Source: Ophioceras dolichostomum
Lineage: Eukaryota; Ascomycota; Sordariomycetes; Magnaporthales; Ophioceraceae
Direction: 5' to 3'
NCBI GenBank assembly: GCA_003049485.1
Contig: PYST01000079.1
Coordinates: forward strand, 91,331 to 129,287
DNA length: 37,957 nucleotides
Below, piece by piece: positions 1 to 11,961 of this stretch (positions within the stretch are counted from its first letter, which is position 1; each line of letters opens with the position of its first letter). The notes below the pieces were generated by a model. That model made no database searches and was not told the origin of the DNA. It worked only from the letters and a program-made list of their open reading frames with translations. The position numbers were made by a program, and so were the translations under genes.

Positions 1-60
1 CGAGCAGGCGAATGGGATGTGTGGCAGCCCTTCAGTCGTTGCTGACCGACCAGTCGGCGA

Positions 61-114
61 GATACCTACCGGCCTATCTACCCACCTACCTACCTAGCTA
101 TCTACCAACCGACC
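61..114. repeat. ACCT/CTAC tetranucleotide-rich tract
   Basis: An imperfect run of TACC/CTAC units (consecutive CTACC steps with CGG and AGCT interruptions). Similar tracts recur through the intergenic DNA of the window, in either orientation. Confidence 0.7.
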
Positions 115-377
115 TGTGTCGGTATGTAAAATCGTATGTCGGGTACGATTGATTGTATGTACTTCATTGTGGTACCTTTTTGACGGAGTGCATGGTGAGG
201 TAGCGTTGGTGCGGAGCAGGATGCGATGTTGGGACTTTCAAGCACCAAAAATAGAGGTAGGTACGTTGTAAAACTGCGAGGTCCCAGGCATGCCAATGTC
301 CTGCCCAAGGCCTTCCTGCCCACATCCTCCTCACTGACGCTCTTCAAGTCCAGTCCAATCCAATCCAGTTCATCTGG

Positions 378-393
378 CCTTTTGGCCAAAAGG
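378..393. repeat. 16-bp perfect palindrome
   Basis: CCTTTTGGCCAAAAGG equals its own reverse complement. It could be a dimeric protein-binding site or chance; nothing nearby decides. Confidence 0.5.
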
Positions 394-407
394 ACCACTC
401 TGGACAC

Positions 408-439
408 TAGGTAGGTAAGTAGGTAGGTAAGTAGGTAGA
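408..439. repeat. TAGG/AAGT tetranucleotide tract
   Basis: Alternating AGGT and AAGT units make a near-perfect short tandem array. Its units resemble 5' splice-site consensus (AG|GTAAGT), but there is no coding exon beside it. Confidence 0.7.
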
Positions 440-3400
440 TATTCAATACATCCTTACGTCCTCCTTCCTTGACCTTTGCAACAAATGTTAGTTGGCATGC
501 ATAAGCAGTGTGTCCAACTGTTTCTGATAACCACTCGCAGCCCTACCGGAAGCTTTGTCGAATGAGGGAGCCGGGTTCGGGATGCTGTTGGCTCCTGGCG
601 AACTGAGAAGAAATTGGGAGAGGGGAGGGGAGAGGGGGAGGCTGGGTTGCTTCTCTGCGCAGCCGCCAGAGAACAAAAACAAGGTGGGCAGGTACATTGG
701 GAGATCAGTCGTGGTTCTACGACGGACGATTTGGCATGAGTGATCCGCCAAATGCTTCCGCTGCACTGATCGGCCGAAGCAAAAAAAAAATTATATCAAA
801 TCAACCTTGAATCCTACAAAAGCAGAGGCGGGCGTACACTCTCCTGAGGATTTTGGGTAGCAGGGAGGGGCGACCACGGCTGGCCGGCAGGCAGTCGAAG
901 CAGGGCTGTGGACTAGGCCGTGGGCACTGGCTTGGCTCCCTTGGCTGCTTTGAACGCGCGAGCGCACTGGCTGACTGGGTACAGGTGCCTGGATGTGGTG
1001 CGGTGGATACTGGCTCGGTGGGCATCAGGCAATCTGTTTTTGTGCGGTGCATTGGTGTTACCATTGATGATCTTATCAAGCTGTGCACATCGCCGAGGGG
1101 GCTTGCAGGATCCTTGCGGGTGTTGGAGCACCGGAATGTGGACACTGCCAACCAAACCGTTCCCAACGAAACTGCCCAGCCACGAGGGTATTTTACGGGA
1201 GTTTTTGTCGACCAAGTTCAAGCATCGAACTTCTGTCCAGTCTCCCACTCCAGTTTGGTGGTCTTTCATACTATGCGCATTCGAGCATCCGATGCAGCAG
1301 TCCTGTGCCACATTTTGCGGGCGACCGACCTTGATCACTGTCTGCGAGATTGTCGGCCGCGGGGAATTCAGGGGCAAGGGGGCACATGGCAAATCTTCAG
1401 ATGATGGATTTAAGGTGCTGAGGCTGAGCAAGATGGCCGCCGGCACGCAATCAGTGCCCCTGCAGAGCTGGCGGGGAGCGGGCAGTGGGGAATTCGATCG
1501 CCTACAGCCTGCGAAGCGCCAATACGGACGGAGGTAGGATGTAACCAAGGTAGGCACAGGTTGGCATAGACATATCAAATACTGGACAGAAGAGCTGGGG
1601 ACGAGTGTGTGTTACCTCCAGCCCTTGTTGCCTCCTTATCCTTTGTCCTCGTCTTTGTTTCAGCACCGGAAGTGCCTGGGGGTACCTTGGTTGGCAGGGC
1701 TTTCTTGGATGCAGGTATGGAAGGAATATGAAATGTGTTGTTTCAAAGAGGGATTATTACACGCAGTTTAGGGTCAGCTGTCCAGCCGGATGCCAGCGAG
1801 CAGGATGGGCCCGAAGGTAAGCAAAATGATTAATTAAACCAAAAATGGCCCGGGGAGAAAAAAAGAAAAAGAAAATGGAAAAGAAGAAGGAGGGAGTGAT
1901 GAGGGGATTGCAGGTCGAGAACATGCATGAGGCTTGGTGGTACCTAAGGTACGGTTGTAGTTCCTCCTCATTCGCTCGCTCGGAGGAACCGCCGACAAGC
2001 TTTGTGTGTTTCATCCAGAATGCCAGGGTGTTCTCAGGTGAGCGAGCTTCCAGAGCTGCTCAGAGCTAGGAACTGGGAGCTGGAAACCTATGATCGGCCG
2101 CCAGTGCAGCGCAGACGTGCAACAGCAAACATGCAACGGCAGACATGCAGCGAACTTGCATGGAGTTGCCTCGTACGGTGCTGCCTGCCACGGCAAGATT
2201 CCGTCCGTCTGCACCTTCGCCCCTCATCGCCCCCAACTGCATGTTGTTTCTGGAGACGACTCGAGACTTCTCGGATGCTTATCTGTGGCTGGACATGCCA
2301 TCCCACCAAGCCAGCCAGTGGTATACGGGAAATCCTGGAGGATGGTGGACGAGAGACAGACCTATCGGCGTGGAGAGCTTGATACTTCCCGTCCAGTCCA
2401 GCAATGGGCGTGGGCGTGGACGTGGACATGGGTGTGGACAAAGCTCGGCTTGTGTAGTAGGTCGTAGAAGAGTATCTGTCTACCTTGGTAGGCCGCGGTC
2501 TGGGCCGCGAATCCTTTTCATCTCATTTGCCTCATCGTCTTCCTGAAAAGCTTCCATGCATTGTTTCCAGTATAGATGAAACACACGGGGAGTCCGGAGG
2601 CGTGAATCCATCGTGCAGCGGACAGCTGCAAGGCGCTTCTTGATGCTGGTGGTTCGGTCTGTGTGGTATTTGGCAGGTGGCATTTGGCAGGTGGCAGCAA
2701 CGGCACCGATGGCAGGAGAAAGCTTTGTCGGTAGCGTCGGCAGTGCGGCAAAGAGACAACGGCACCGATAGCGGTAGGCGCTAGGAACCACGAGAACGTG
2801 ATCGCCGCCTGGGTGGAAGGGAAGGGGAAAACATCACCATATACTTGCCATTCCCCAGGCCATGAACCTGCGTTCCTATCGAGGTACCTCACTACGAGTC
2901 TACCTCCCTACCCCCAAGCTGAGAGGGAGGTAGGCACAGACAGGCTCTGTCTGAAGGTCCTCAGATGTGTTGCAAGGCCACCCACCACCTGGTGAGTGGT
3001 CGTGGGGGAAGTGCCATTCTGGAACGCAAAGGATGCGAGTTAGTCGCGAGCTGTGTCTTGATCGTCGGACATGCGCGCAGACAGGCGAGGGGTTCGCCAT
3101 CGAGGAGCGAGGTGGGTTGGGTTGGGATGGTCAGCTTGCTTGGCCTGATTGTTGGTTCCAGCGGTGGTGATTGATGATTCCACAACGAGAGAGTGTGGTG
3201 TGTATCAGTCTCTCCGTCTATCCGTGATGAAAGTCTGCATTCGCATAATGCTGGTCTCTTGCGTGGCGGAGCTAGTCAAGAGCAATTCCAGTTCTCCTGC
3301 ACACCACCACCACCAAAGCTCGAGAGGTTCGGGCCCAGGCAGATCACCGAGTCGGCTGCGAATCTGGTGGGATCTAAAAGTCGCTTGTTGATCGGAAATA

Positions 3401-6400
3401 GAGGTAGTCATTTCGCTTTCGCCGTTCCTACGCGTACCGCCTAGGTGCATGCATTTTTTGCGAAGAGGAGTCACGTTACTGCTCAGAGCGCCCCCATATT
3501 GGGCTACAGACCAGCCAAACACAAAGGCTCATCCCAGACCAAGCCAGAATACCACCATGAGGCATCATCAATGGGGATATTGAAGCGACCGCAGCAGAAA
3601 CCAGAAACAACAAGGAACTGACGAGCAGGTGGGCGGGGTGGGGCAGGTTTCGTTTCCTCTGCGTTGGGCCCTTGTTTCCGCTCTCCATCACCATCTTCCC
3701 CTGCATCTGCGGCCCTATCCACCCGCCCACACCGCCCGCATCTTCCCACCAAACCAGAATCCCTCAACGCATCACGATCCTCGCTCCTCCTCACACAGTC
3801 CTTGGTACGTATGTCGCTTTTGCATACAATGTGGGAAGCTGGCTTCAACCAAACCACCCTGTCGTACAGAGCTTTCCGGTTTGGTAATCCATCGACGCCG
3901 AGGACGCCTGGGCATTTGGACAAATTTCCTACTCCCCCCGGTACTTAGTACTTCAGCTGCCCGGGAAAATGACAGATAAGGTACCTCCAAATACCGAGAA
4001 GTACTAAATCCTACATGATGGATTCGGATATATAAACGCCGTGCACATGTCATACCTGCCACTGCCTGTGGCTATCCGCTGTCTCTGGCCATAAACTCAA
4101 GCGCTAGCCGCGGAAAAAGCCGTACTATTGCGAGCAGGAAATGTCAATCTGAAAGTCGACGCGCTGCCGTCAATGCCGGTTAGCAAGGTTCACGTCACGG
4201 AGGAGGATGCCCCTGTCTGCCGCATCCGCCTATCGATGTTAAAATGACAAAATCAAAGGGGGGGAAGTGAGGAGCGACGGTCTGGAGAGTCGGGGATGGA
4301 GCCGTCCAATTCCCTCGCTGCCCGCTGATTAGCATTCGTTCGGCCGCATAACAACCGCAGCGCCACCTGTGCGGTTCTTGTGACGGGGACTTGCATGAGG
4401 CTAGCCTGGCAGGTTGGCAGGCTTGGATGCTTGGAGTCACATCGAACGGTGATTTTTTTGCCCAAGTACCATCCATGCCCCCGCTTGCGCATGGCGGGGT
4501 GGGTCCTTCACTTTCGCGCTTGCTCTCGGGTACCTGGAATCCCAGGACACCTGAGGTCGGGGTGGGGAGGAATGGTACCTCCCACCTGTGCTCCAATACA
4601 GTGGAGTAGCGAGCAGAATGGAGCAGTCGATCATCCTCGAGCTGAGGTAACTTGCGTGCTTGCACTTTCGGCCAACGGAGCTCATGGGCTTCCGCACCCG
4701 TGGCTTGCCGGCACAAGACGGTGGCTACATACTGTACATGGCACATACTGCAGTAGGTAGGCTGGGGATCGCCTGCAGGAAATTTTGGTGGCCGAATCAG
4801 TGGGATTGTGGCCACACCCTCTCCAATGCGTCGCGTCTGTGAGTGAACAGGGTTGTCGGATTTTGGACGAGGGTGTCACGGGGCAGGCGAACGCAAACGA
4901 CCGACGAACCACAGTGACTGCCAATATGGCTCGCATGATAGGTACTGTGTCTAATTCGCGTTCGACCATGACGAGGAGGGATACGAACAAGAGGAGGAAG
5001 AGGGGGAGCAGCACCAAGACTTACGGAATAGACACTCAACCAGAATCGAAGTGTGAAACGCCGATGGGATATGACATGACCAACAAGAAAGGTGACAGAT
5101 GAATCGGCTTCTCTTGCTCCCAATCTGTCCATATCAGGCCCGCCCGCTGATTATGTTGATTTGTGGTTGTGTGGGTCCACACAGCTGTGGCAGACGTGGT
5201 GCGATTACGGACGAAAGTGATGGTGCACTCTCAGTCATCCTCCAGCCCATCAGACTGCTGCTGTAAAGCACCACTGCGTGCTACTTTTAGCGACAATTAG
5301 GCGCACCCATCAGCCTAAGACGACGGCTGGAGCGAGCATCAATAATTGCAGCACAGCACCTGGGCAAACCTGCGCTAGGGTTCCAACCGCCCGCCCACCA
5401 TTGATGATCACTTTGGTACCCCCGTCAGTCTGATCAATTTTTGGTCACTCCGCGCAGTCATCCACCATTTCACGGCGGGCCGGACTAGCTCCAGTCATCT
5501 CAGCAACAGCCCCAAAGGCCCCCCCGCCAACCCAGCCAGTAGCGTGTTCTGTGTTCTATCTACGGAGATGTCGCAGCTATACGCAATTATGTGCGTGATT
5601 GCCTGCAACCCTCGTACATGTCGTAAATATGCCTGGTCCGTTTTGCGCTCCCAACATAGCATCGTGCTTCTATTTTCCCAGGCCACTCACTCACTGTTAC
5701 TTCGCTCCCTATTTTTCGCCTTCCATCCCGTCTCGCATTTCGCATCTTCCCAGTCTCTAGTGGGTTGTGGTAAGAGGGTACAACTTGGTAGGTACCTCCA
5801 GGTAGGGACCTGGAGGCAGGAGTCGCTGCTCAGTCCGTTGCGAATCCTCAATTCCGCAATTCCGCATGTCACCACCGCCCACGAATAACCCGGACGCTAC
5901 TTACTGCAGTGACCTTTTCGTTCTTCCCGTTTCTTGTGCTTGGATTTTTTTTTTTGCCCTGCCTTTTCTTTTTTCCCTCTTTTTTTGGTCACAATTTCAT
6001 AGCCCCGTCTGACGGAGTGCAGCCTGTCGATCAAGCCAATTTACCTCCCATTCCCGCTCCCTCCAGTTTTTTATACCAGAGCACGCATAGAGACCTTTCC
6101 TGAGCGACCTTGCCTTGATTGTCAGTGCACACTGCACAGGGACTTCGAATGCCAACCATCACCAACATGCTTCCAACCAACCGTGAAATGGCTTCCCACC
6201 ATGATTACCATTACTGCCAAGCTGACGGGATATGCTCAGAGGGATCACAAATGTGTGGCCGTGAGTTTTGAGTGCGCCTGTCCAGCATGTACTCGTCCAT
6301 GCTATAATCCGCGAGTGCGAGCGATTGGCGTGTGCCCAAAGAGTGTGCCAGAAATCAGAAGGGGAGGATGACGATTGGGGGAAGCAAACAGAGTGGGAGC

Positions 6401-6960
6401 TCACCCCACCTCCCTGGCTGGCTGTGGCCGGCCTTGTCCTCGCTTGAATCCTTCACCACTACCTCAAGTTCTGCCCCCCTGTCGCCATCGCGGCAAAGCC
6501 CCCCCAAGTTTGTCGCTTGACCCCTGGCTCTTCTGGACCAGAGAGGAGGGTTGCTGCGAAAGGCTGGCCTCCCTGCGTGTACACACACTGGCTTTTGATG
6601 ACCGGCTGCAGTTCCCCGTGGCTTGCCTTCTCGGGCCTAGGCAGAAGCGATGTGTCCTGGTTGGGTCAAGCTGGAAATTCTGCCTTGGAGTTCCAACTAC
6701 GAGAGTAATAATAACAGAATTTGGTCTGTCACTCTGCTCTCTCCTTCTCCAGACGCGTCCACATGCTCGCTCACCCAGCACCCACACAGTCCCTCTCCCG
6801 CTCACTCTCGCCTACACTTTGCAAAGCAGCCAGCAGTAGGCCCAGGAACAACTTACGGGTGGGCGGGACCGCGCCTCTCCCTGTTTGCATTCTGCCTCAC
6901 TCCATGTATTTTAAACCACGAGCCAGGAAGACTACCTGCATGCATGCCTCATATTGAGAA

Positions 6961-6983
6961 GGAGAGAGAGAGAGAGAGAGAGA
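6961..6983. repeat. (GA)n microsatellite
   Basis: About eleven GA dinucleotides in a row. Simple-sequence repeat with no coding context. Confidence 0.85.
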
Positions 6984-7370
6984 TATAGGTCGAGGGAAGG
7001 TCGATCAGTGATACCCTGGGCGCATTTCACACATACCTACCTACCTCCATGACATACTTCCAAGCCCACTCCTCCCCTCCCGATCACCTATTCCGTCATT
7101 ACATGCCTTCATAACCCACCTCAGGATTGGCCCTCCTGTTTTCCTATTCTCCTGTTCTTCTGTGCTGTATCCTGCACCTCACACCTCGTGCCGCGAGCCT
7201 ACATACTTTCATCCTCCTCCGCAAAACACACGCCAGCTCACCCCTCCCCCTCCTGCCTCCCCATACGAACCCCCCTCCCACCCCTTCCACCCTCCTCCTC
7301 GCTCACTCACCCCTGGGCTGGGGCCAGGCCCGATCCCGAGAGGTGCCAGCCCCCCTCCCCTTGTTGGATG

Positions 7371-8132
7371 GACCTGACCTGGCCTGACCTTGGGAGTTGA
7401 GTTCGAACCGGCTTCGGCACTGGCACCGCTCAGTTCGCACGTCACCCACATTCTGGGATCGGCTTCCGTTTCCCAGGGCCACCCTTGGCATCTCTCTCGT
7501 CAGGGCTATCGACCAGGAGTCCCCCGGGCATCCTTATTTCTTATATCTCGGCCACTCCCATCCTTTGGGCCTTCGACGGCCAGGCTTTGTCTCGCGCTCG
7601 CGTGTAGAAGCATTGTCCCCGGCACAGACTCTGGCACTGGCGCATCCACCTAAACAAGCACACTTACTTGCATGCCAGTATCAATAACGGGAAAGGCATA
7701 CGGAGCAACACAAGAGCCCACGATAACGTCAACAACAACTACACCATTGGGGGCTATTCTCACCCACAGGACCAAGACGAAACTTCCTCCGCCACCTTGT
7801 GCTCCCCAACTCCCTGCTCCTGCGGTCCCTGAGCCCGCCTGTCCACACACCCATCAGCAGTCCTCGCCGTTCAAATCATCCCCCCCTTTTCTTTCTCTTC
7901 CATCCTTTTTGTTTTTCCCTCTCTCTCGTTTCCTTTTTTTTATAACTGTCCTTGTCTCTGCCTGCCTGGCACGTTTTGCCTCCCTCTCCTCGTCTGTGCC
8001 TCGTCAACTAGTGTTCCTAGTAGCCTGCCACCGGTCCCCACATATATAGCTATAGTGCCTCCTCGACTGGTCCTCCCGTCAGGTCCCCTTTTGCTACTAC
8101 TTTAGAGTTCACCCGAGAGAATACAGTCAGTC
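7371..8132 (+). promoter_or_regulatory. Probable promoter and 5' leader of the zinc-finger gene
   Basis: Between an ATG at 7369 and the start codon at 8133 the plus strand has only one ATG (7672-7674). The last 458 bases (7675-8132) have none, far fewer than chance predicts. Pyrimidine-rich tracts at about 7885-7945 are typical of fungal transcription start regions, and an AT-rich segment (CATATATAGCTATAG) lies at about 8041-8055. The single ATG opens a 125-codon frame ending at 8049, a candidate long uORF if transcription starts upstream of it. Assignment as leader is inference; no start site is proven. Confidence 0.45.
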
Positions 8133-9787
8133 ATGGACCTCACGCCACCGCTGACCAGATCGCCTGCCTCGCCTCCGAACTCCCACTGTCCCTCGGACCG
8201 GTCTTCCTTGGGCTATCCGTCCCCGGAGCTGGCTGCCCAGCCGTACAAGCTGTCGACGATATACGGCCCGCCCTGCTCCGCCATGGCCCAACCCATGGAC
8301 GCCGAGACCTCCCTGCCCCCGCTGGACACCATGACCATGGGCCAGCCCGAGTGGGGACAGGCGGCCGTGATGCAGACCTCGTCCGCGAGCTCGGCTGTGC
8401 CCAGCATCGTCTCTTCCGAGTATGACGGTTTTGGGAGCTACGAGACAGCACAGATGGCGGGCCAGCCCGGCTCCGGCTACAGCAGCCACGACGTGTATGG
8501 GTCCCACCATCAGAGCAGCGCGGGATCCGCAATGTCCAACTCTCCTCCCCCACTACAGCCGCCACACTCCAGGTCTCCGATCTCCGCAGCTCCGAGGACG
8601 TCCTCCCTGTCGTACGCCCCGGGTGGGCCCCTGACCCAGCCGCTCACCCCCCGCGTCAAAATGGAGGGCCCGGCGCCGCTCCAGCAGCACCTGCAGCACC
8701 AGCAGCATCAGCAGCACCAGCAGCACCAGCAGCACCCGCACGCGCATCCGCATCAGCACCCGCACCAGCACCAGCCCCAACACCCTCAGCACCATCAGCA
8801 GCAGCTTCCGCAGCCAGCGGAGTATGGGCCAGGAGGCGGCGTCGAGGTGACACACTACCCGTCCCCCCGCTCGATTCATGCACCCTACGCAACCGATTCG
8901 GGGGCGTATCCGCCGCCCGGCTCCGGCTATCTGTCGGACACGCAGTCGTCCGCGTGGAGCAAGGACTACCAGTCGGCCGAGCCCGACCACTTCTACCCAT
9001 CTCTGGCCGGCCACCAACCCGTTGGCTTCCTCAACAACAGGAGGGCACTGCGGCCCGGCCGGCCCCGCGCGCGAAAGCGGCTCACGACGAAGGAGGAGGC
9101 CAACTTCCAGTGCGAGGTCAAGGGCTGCGGGAAGCTCTTCAGCAGGAGCTACAACTTCAAGGCGCACATGGAGACCCACGACGAAAAGCGCGAGTACCCG
9201 TTTCCGTGCTCCTTCAACGACTGCGACAGGCGGTTCGTGCGGAAGACGGACATGGTCAGGCACAGGCAGAGCGTGCACGACAAGCAGCGCAACCACAAGT
9301 GCGACTACTGCAGCCGCCCGTTTGCCAGGAAAGACACTCTGAGGAGGTGAGACTCGCTCCCCGCGCTGCGCTTTGCCATGCCACATTCCCCCACCTCGCG
9401 ATTTCGTCTTTAGGGTTTTTACTGCCACCTATTACACCTACTACTCCCGGTCCTCCTTTGAATCCGTTTCCGTTGCTGACCCTCGGCTGCTCGCCCCACT
9501 CGTTTAGACACATGGAAGACGGATGCTCCAAGCGGTTCGACATTGGGACGCTGGACCTCCGGGCAGACGGGGGCTACGACAGCCTGGCCCATGGAGTGAG
9601 GTCCGTTGGCGCCACGATGAGCCATCACATGGTACCGCCTCACGGCGCTTTGCCCCCGATGGCGATCCCTCCCATCAACACGGGTGGCATGCTCGCCCCG
9701 GTTCCTGTGTCTGGACCCTTGAGGAGCGGCCGGGACATCATGCACGGCGGTGACCCAAGCCCGGGCCAGCAACATTGGGCCCGTTAG
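8133..9787 (+). CDS. C2H2-type zinc-finger transcription factor
   Basis: Two exons: 8133-9346 and 9508-9787, with a 161-bp intron (GTGAGA donor, TTTAG acceptor). Joining restores one frame of 497 residues; the intron splits codon 405 inside finger 3. Residues 1-180 are Ser/Pro-rich and low complexity. A His/Gln-rich tract fills about 183-228. A basic Arg-rich stretch precedes three zinc fingers: C327/C332/H345/H349, C359/C364/H377/H382, and a third of C2HC form (C390/C393/H406/C411). The C-terminal ~85 residues are Gly/Pro/Met-rich with no recognised domain. The family predicts a nuclear, sequence-specific DNA-binding regulator; the His/Gln and Pro-rich parts could be activation regions. I do not recognise a named orthologue, so target genes are unknown. 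The start is chosen because it is the only in-frame ATG after a 458-nt ATG-free leader. It is isolated by long non-coding DNA on both sides, common for regulatory genes. Confidence 0.9.
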
Positions 9788-11280
9788 GCGTCTTCGGCTA
9801 TCGAAGACCTGTACGCTGAACTACTTCGTTTTCTTCTATTTCACGTCCACTCATACTGGATCGGAACGGGTGTGCTTGTGTGTGCTCTTTATTTTTCATC
9901 TTCTATTCTTCCCATTTCTTCTTCTTTTCTAAAGGGGCGGGATTCTTCAATTTCTTTTCTCCGTCTCGTTCCTGCTAGATATCCATTTCTTTTCCTTTTC
10001 TCTCGGCACACAACACATATATCAAATAGGTATATATGTACATATAAGCTGGCGTGGTACATTGCATTTTGGGGACACTTGTATACTAGCGACGGCGGGT
10101 TATTGGGCTTTGAAGTTCGTCTCTGTAAACGATTAACATGGCTCTAGTGTACGATTTATCAAATAGGATACGGCAGAACGACAGCTTTCTGTGCACCTCC
10201 CTCCATCCACCTCGCTTCATGGTCCCTACAGATCGGTGCTTTGCCGCTGAGCATCAGCTGCACCGGCGAACAGGAGACCACTCTTTGCTCCCTCCCACTG
10301 GCAGATGCTTCCCACCCCACAGGAATACATTTTACAGCGCACAGCACAGAGTGTCAACCACGATGTTAATCATGACTGGATAGGCGAAGCTCAGATACCT
10401 GACAACGGTCTCCCAACAAGGTCGCCTATCACTCATCAGTTCTTCTGCCTGGGCCTAGGTCGGCTGGTAGGTAGCAGGACAGACTTTTGGCCACCCTTCA
10501 ACTCATTATCATGCGCAGACGCGGTAGCCGTCTGGACTGCCTACTAATAGTATGAATAACCCTGATGTGGAATGCACAGTCAGGCGGGGCTCGCCAGCTA
10601 GCAACCAACAGTGTCAACATGAGCGCCATGAAACCAAAGAGGGAATATCAAGCCAGGAAATATTGTTTATGCCAACCTCCCACCATTCACATTTTCTTGT
10701 CCTCACATAAAAACAGTTGCATACAAGCACACCACCTCGGGTGGTGCAAGGTCTATCTCTGTCCCATTCCCCCCCTCCACAGTGGAAGGCCAGTAAGGCT
10801 GGGTAGCTAGGTACCTAGGTAGGTTTCGACAACTGCCAACCTGGAGGTACATCGGCATGTAAGGTACTTACGATGTACTATGTTGTATCTTGCACAATGT
10901 GCACAGGGGAGAGGGAACAAGGGCAGTTGGTGAGCTGGGGAAGTACCGCCGGCTTCGTACGATCCCATGCGGATTACCAGAAGCGGGCTGTTGGTCAGGG
11001 ATTTGGATCCTTGCAGGGCGAACTTGGCAGCTCTCCAGATCGGCCGGGACCGATGCGATTGGGCCGCTGCCGAGTCTTTCGGTCCCACAGGCTGCGAGCT
11101 TGCTGCGAGTTTTGCAGCGAGCTGCTGGGAACTTGATCAAATTTGGGAGTCTCTCTGCAGGCTGGAACCACACTCGTCGCAGTGACTTCGTAGGCACCGA
11201 CATGGAAACATCGGTTGCGCAGAGCGGTCCGAAGGATTGTGTGTTACCTTCGCTGACAGATTTTATTTTTCTCCTCCCAT

Positions 11281-11324
11281 ACTCACACACCCACGTACAC
11301 ACACACACTCTCTCTCTCTCTCTT
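11281..11324. repeat. Compound (CA)n(CT)n microsatellite
   Basis: Interrupted CA repeats run directly into about eight CT dinucleotides. Simple-sequence DNA in a gene-free stretch. Confidence 0.8.
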
Positions 11325-11877
11325 CATTGCCTCCAGAATCTCGAGTTGCACAAGGAGAAGGGGGCTCGTTGCCTGACTGATGAATGGGTTGGTTGGATGG
11401 ATGGTTGGCAGCGTGCATGCGACCATGCCTACATGAAGCACCGAGGTACATTACCTGATATGCCATATGTACCGTAGGCGGGACCAACCTACCTAACGGC
11501 GACCTTCCAGTTGTGTTTTTGAAGCGCGAGAGGTTTGCCTCTGCATTCCGTCCTTCCTTCTGGTTGCCCGCCCTGGGATGGATGATTTTGGGGTCAACGG
11601 GTTGTTGTGACACACAATCGCAACCAACTCGAGGCAATGAGGACACTCCGTGTCCCAAAAAAAGATTGATCCCTCCAATATATTTGTTGCAGCTTTTTTT
11701 CAGAGAACGCTCAGATAACGCCATGTTGCATGCTCGCTTTCTGTCCATGGTTATCATCGCACTTCCCATCAATCAAATCGACCAACCAACCTTCGTATTG
11801 GACACCATAACTAGGGGGCAGGGGGGTGCAAGTGTGAGTGTTAGTGAGGAAGGAAGATCCGTTTCTTTCCCACCTGC

Positions 11878-11961
11878 AACCTACCTACCTCCCTGTATTT
11901 AGTACCTGCCATTTCCCGAGGTCCTCACTACCTGGTACCTACCACCTTAGGTACCTACGTA
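11878..11961. repeat. ACCTACCT/GGTACC cluster
   Basis: Two GGTACC palindromes lie within about 20 bases of each other (about 11934 and 11949), embedded in several ACCTACC units and GTACCT half-sites. This is the densest example of the motif pair that recurs through the window's intergenic DNA. Confidence 0.65.

Larger units (their letters stand above)
1..7370. other. Long gene-poor region upstream of the zinc-finger gene
   Basis: No reading frame here shows a domain, family resemblance or convincing splice structure that I recognise. The longest open frames (around 850-1580 on both strands, and 4195-4815 on the minus strand) overlap each other on opposite strands, as expected of moderately GC-rich non-coding DNA. 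I saw no tRNA-like B box. The stretch holds tracts of AGGTAGGT/ACCTACCT, many GGTACC palindromes, pyrimidine-rich segments and a (GA)n run. It could contain distal regulatory DNA of the downstream transcription-factor gene, non-coding RNAs, or a fast-evolving gene I cannot recognise. Confidence 0.6.

Noticed and set aside
61..439. Repeated ACCT units considered as a CRISPR-like or telomeric array
   Set aside because: There are no spacers of even length, no TTAGGG units, and the organism is eukaryotic. They are simple tetranucleotide repeats.
853..1578. Overlapping open frames of 183, 205 and 221 codons on both strands
   Set aside because: The region is open in three frames at once, which points to stop-poor composition. 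None shows a domain, and their start choices and splice sites are arbitrary. Kept as non-coding unless transcript data say otherwise.
7395..7412. GAGTTCGAACCGG considered as a tRNA B box
   Set aside because: No matching A box, acceptor stem or anticodon arm at the right distance.
8553..9428. 291-codon minus-strand frame opposite the zinc-finger gene
   Set aside because: Its Val/Leu/Arg repeats are the reverse reading of the His/Gln and finger codons; a shadow.
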